7,323 nucleotides of DNA from an uncultured Collinsella sp. Its GTDB lineage: Bacteria > Actinomycetota > Coriobacteriia > Coriobacteriales > Coriobacteriaceae. Location of the stretch: contig CAJJZO010000090.1 of NCBI GenBank assembly GCA_905197585.1, forward strand, positions 1 through 7,323, read 5' to 3'. The translations under genes were made by a program, and so were the position numbers. The notes beneath the pieces were generated by a model, which did not search any database, was not told the DNA's origin, and worked only from the letters and a program-made list of their open reading frames with translations. Below, piece by piece: positions 5,068-7,323 of the stretch; position 1 is the first letter of the stretch, and the number at the start of each line of letters is the position of its first letter.

Positions 5068-6552
5068 ATGAACACTATCCAGATCAATCCGGCCGACAAC
5101 GTCATCGTTGCGCTGTCGCCGCTCGCCAAGGGTGCTGCCGTCGAGGTTCCCGGCGTGGGCGAGGTCGTTGCCGCGGAGAATATCCCGCAGGGTCACAAGA
5201 TGGCCGTGCGCGCCATTGCAGCCGGTGAGGATGTCATCAAGTACGGTCTTCCCATCGGCCACGTGACGAAGGACATTCAGCCCGGCCAGTGGCTGCACAC
5301 GCACAACGTGAAGACCAACCTCTCGGGTGAGATCGAGTACGCCTACAATCCGACACATCCGGTCGTTGAGCCGGTCGAGGCCGAGACCTTTATGGGCTTC
5401 CGCCGTGCCGACGGTCGTGCCGCCACGCGCAATGAGCTTTGGATCATTCCCACCGTCGGTTGCGTCAACGAGGTCGCTCGTGCCATGTGCGAGCAGGCTC
5501 AGGGCCTGGTCGAGGGCTCGTTGGAGGGCGTCTATTACTTCCCGCATCCGTTCGGTTGCTCACAGACCGGCGCCGACCATGCCCAGACCCGTCGTCTGCT
5601 GGTGGCGCTGTCGCGTCACGCAAACGCCGCGGGCGTGCTGTTCTTGTCGCTCGGTTGCGAGAACTGCACGCATCAGCAGGTGCTCGACGAGCTCGGTGAC
5701 TTCGATCACGAGCGCGTTCGTTTTCTCACCTGCCAGGATGTAGCCGACGAGCAAATCGAGGGCCACAAGATTCTGTCCGAGCTGGCTGACCTGGCCAAGC
5801 AGGCCAAGCGTGAGCCCATTCCGGCCTCAGAGCTGGTTATTGGTCTTAAGTGCGGCGGCTCTGACGGTCTTTCGGGCATTACCGCCAACCCCACGATCGG
5901 TCGCGTGAGCGATATGGTCGTCGCCCGTGGCGGCACGTCGGTGCTTACCGAGGTGCCCGAGATGTTTGGCGCGGAGAGCATCCTGCTCGATCGCTGCGAG
6001 AACGAGCAGGTCTTTAACGCTGCCTCTGACATGCTTAACGGTTTTAAGGATTACTTTATTAGCCATGGTGAGGTGGTCTACGAGAACCCGAGTCCCGGTA
6101 ACAAGGACGGTGGCATCACCACGCTCGAGGACAAGAGTTGCGGCTGCGTGCAAAAGGGCGGCTCCGCACCCATCGTCGACGTGCTGCCGTATGCCGGTCA
6201 GGTCACCAAGCATGGCCTGAACATGCTGTGCGGCCCGGGCAACGACATGGTATCCACCACGGCGTTGACGGCTGCTGGCTGTCACGTGATTCTGTTCTCG
6301 ACTGGACGCGGCACGCCGTTTGGTGCACCGGCGCCCACCCTCAAGGTGTTCACCAATCAGCGTCTGTGCGACCACAAGGCCAACTGGATGGACTTTAACG
6401 CCGGCGTGATTGCCACAGGCGAACGCACACTCGACGAGGCTGCCCGCGACCTGTATCAGCTGGTACTGGATACAGCGAGCGGTAAGCTAACGAGTGCCGA
6501 GCGCCGCGGCTGCCACGAGATCAGTATCTGGAAAGACGGCGTCTGCCTGTAG
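5068..6552 (+). CDS. uxaA: Altronate dehydratase
   Basis: The 494-residue product dehydrates D-altronate to 2-keto-3-deoxy-D-gluconate, the third step after uptake. It is the iron-dependent UxaA type (E. coli UxaA has 495 residues). Residues 1 to about 85 form a SAF domain ending in WLHTHNV (75-81). The rest is the dehydratase region, with HPFGCSQTG around Cys164, LGCENC at Cys197 and Cys200, KCGGSDGLSGITANP around Cys262, KSCGCVQKGG at Cys358 and Cys360, and a GRGTPFGAPAPTLKV segment typical of altronate and galactarate dehydratases. The family altronate/galactarate split favours altronate here because uxaC and uxaB are beside it. The ribosome site TAGGA (5054-5058), nine bases from the ATG, is weak compared with those of uxaC and the transporter. 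It is the last gene of the operon, and its stop lies directly before a terminator. Confidence 0.96.
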   Translation: MNTIQINPADNVIVALSPLAKGAAVEVPGVGEVVAAENIPQGHKMAVRAIAAGEDVIKYGLPIGHVTKDIQPGQWLHTHNVKTNLSGEIEYAYNPTHPVVEPVEAETFMGFRRADGRAATRNELWIIPTVGCVNEVARAMCEQAQGLVEGSLEGVYYFPHPFGCSQTGADHAQTRRLLVALSRHANAAGVLFLSLGCENCTHQQVLDELGDFDHERVRFLTCQDVADEQIEGHKILSELADLAKQAKREPIPASELVIGLKCGGSDGLSGITANPTIGRVSDMVVARGGTSVLTEVPEMFGAESILLDRCENEQVFNAASDMLNGFKDYFISHGEVVYENPSPGNKDGGITTLEDKSCGCVQKGGSAPIVDVLPYAGQVTKHGLNMLCGPGNDMVSTTALTAAGCHVILFSTGRGTPFGAPAPTLKVFTNQRLCDHKANWMDFNAGVIATGERTLDEAARDLYQLVLDTASGKLTSAERRGCHEISIWKDGVCL

Positions 6553-6587
6553 AGAGATTCGCCATTCGTAGGGGTGGCGAATCTTTT
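6553..6587 (+). terminator. Rho-independent terminator of the uxa operon
   Basis: AGATTCGCCA (6555-6564) and TGGCGAATCT (6575-6584) form a perfect 10-bp stem around a 10-base loop. It can be lengthened by a G-U and an A-U pair at the base, and it ends in TTTT (6584-6587). It starts directly after the uxaA stop codon. The U-tract is short but the stem is long, so it should end the operon and separate it from the next gene. Confidence 0.85.
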
Positions 6588-6681
6588 GATCTCGATGACG
6601 GGGCTGCACAGTGGCTCCGTGCGAGGGAAGGGTTGCTACTGCGCGTTTGTGAGATGCTTTTCGGTGGCCTTTTCCGCACTG

Positions 6682-6703
6682 TTGACGTATCTATGGTTAT
6701 AAA
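6682..6703 (+). promoter_or_regulatory. Possible promoter elements before the GltD-like gene
   Basis: TTGACG (6682-6687, five of six matches to TTGACA) and TATAAA (6698-6703, five of six to TATAAT) stand out in this AT-richer part of the spacer. They are only 10 bases apart, so they cannot work as one standard sigma-70 pair. TATAAA may act with a poor -35 further upstream. The terminator before and a new gene after make a promoter in this spacer likely, but its exact place is not settled. Confidence 0.3.
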
Positions 6704-6759
6704 TTCGGGCAAATTGGTTTAAGAAGCCGATTTCGTCCAGGTCGATAGAGGGGAATTGC

Positions 6760-7323
6760 GTGGCTATCCACATCGTTGAGGAAGCAAATCGCTGTCTGGG
6801 CTGCAAAAAGGCGTTCTGTCAAATAAAGGGCTGTCCGGTGCAGACGCCCATTCCGCAGGTTATCGACCTCTTTAAGCAGCGCCGTCTGCAAGAGGCGGGC
6901 GAGCTACTGTTCCAGAATAATCCCATGAGCGCGGTCTGCTCCATGGTGTGCAATCATTCGGGCCAGTGCGAGGGCGCTTGCATTCAGGGCCGCAAGGGCG
7001 CGCCCGTGCATTTTTCGAGCATCGAGAACTATATCTCCACGGCGTATTTGGACCGCAAAGAGTGGAGACCCGCGCCGTCGCGCGGCAAGCAGGTCGCCGT
7101 GGTCGGCTCAGGCCCAGCCGGCATTACCGTGGCAATTAAGATGGCGCAGCTGGGTTGCGCCGTCACTGTTTTTGAGCAGCGGCCCGAGATCGGCGGCGTG
7201 CTGGAGTACGGTATCCCCGAGTTCCGTCTGCCGCGTTCGCTCGTGCAAAAGTACCGCCACGTGATGTGCTCGCTCGGCGTGCGCGTTCGCCCCTCGACCA
7301 CCATCGGCGGTGCGCTCCACATC
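6760..7323 (+). CDS. NADPH-dependent glutamate synthase family flavoprotein (GltD-like), 5' part
   Basis: The first 188 residues are present and the gene runs off the window. The GTG start at 6760 is supported by AGAGGGG (6747-6753) six bases upstream, and the frame has a stop at 6700-6702 with no better start between. Cys12, 15, 20 and 25 (CLGC..FC....CP) and Cys60, 64, 70 and 74 form the two-part cysteine set that binds two 4Fe-4S clusters in this family. GSGPAG (116-121) is the FAD dinucleotide-binding turn. GGVLEYGIPEFRLP (145-158) is a family hallmark. Homologues include the glutamate synthase small subunit, archaeal/clostridial GltA, the sulfide dehydrogenase alpha subunit and NfnB of the NADH-dependent ferredoxin:NADP oxidoreductase. 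Which one applies cannot be told without the C-terminus and the next gene. A terminator separates it from the uxa operon, so a functional link is not implied. Confidence 0.88.
   Translation, partial: MAIHIVEEANRCLGCKKAFCQIKGCPVQTPIPQVIDLFKQRRLQEAGELLFQNNPMSAVCSMVCNHSGQCEGACIQGRKGAPVHFSSIENYISTAYLDRKEWRPAPSRGKQVAVVGSGPAGITVAIKMAQLGCAVTVFEQRPEIGGVLEYGIPEFRLPRSLVQKYRHVMCSLGVRVRPSTTIGGALHI

Noticed and set aside
1..7323. CRISPR arrays, tRNA or rRNA genes, insertion sequences, phage or defence genes
   Set aside because: No regularly spaced repeats, cloverleaf-like segments, transposase motifs or target duplications were seen. The window is filled by metabolic genes.

Overview
The window is GC-rich (roughly 58-60% by eye), with strong C-ending codon bias in most genes. 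It carries a complete D-galacturonate catabolic operon on the + strand, followed by the 5' part of an unrelated oxidoreductase gene. The proteins and base composition suggest a gut actinobacterium of the Coriobacteriia, possibly Collinsella. That is an inference from general resemblance and was not tested by any search.

Layout. Positions 1-306 are an upstream stretch with no convincing gene. Positions 307-359 hold a control region: two copies of the perfect palindrome GGTGAACGTTCACC, one overlapping a candidate -35 and one directly after a candidate -10. Four genes follow in one direction: uxaC (413-1840, uronate isomerase), a GPH/MelB-type sugar-cation symporter (1891-3396), uxaB (3475-4989, tagaturonate reductase) and uxaA (5068-6552, altronate dehydratase). 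A rho-independent terminator at 6553-6587 closes the unit. After a 172-base spacer, a GTG-started gene (6760 to the window edge) encodes the N-terminal 188 residues of a GltD-like, NADPH-dependent glutamate synthase family flavoprotein.

How it works together. The symporter probably imports galacturonate or a related hexuronate or hexuronide released from pectin. UxaC isomerises galacturonate to tagaturonate, UxaB reduces that to altronate with NADH, and UxaA dehydrates altronate to 2-keto-3-deoxygluconate (KDG). The KDG kinase and KDPG aldolase that finish the route are not in the window, and neither is the regulator. The twin palindromes have a central CpG, as LacI-family operators often do, so a LacI-type repressor encoded elsewhere is a reasonable guess.

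The protein content is ordinary. The less ordinary signals are in the RNA. Hairpins end exactly at the start codons of uxaC and uxaB, with the Shine-Dalgarno in the loop of one and in the stem of the other. Two strong 11-bp hairpins without U-tracts lie in the spacers before uxaB and before uxaA. I do not see a new defence, mobile or biosynthetic system here.
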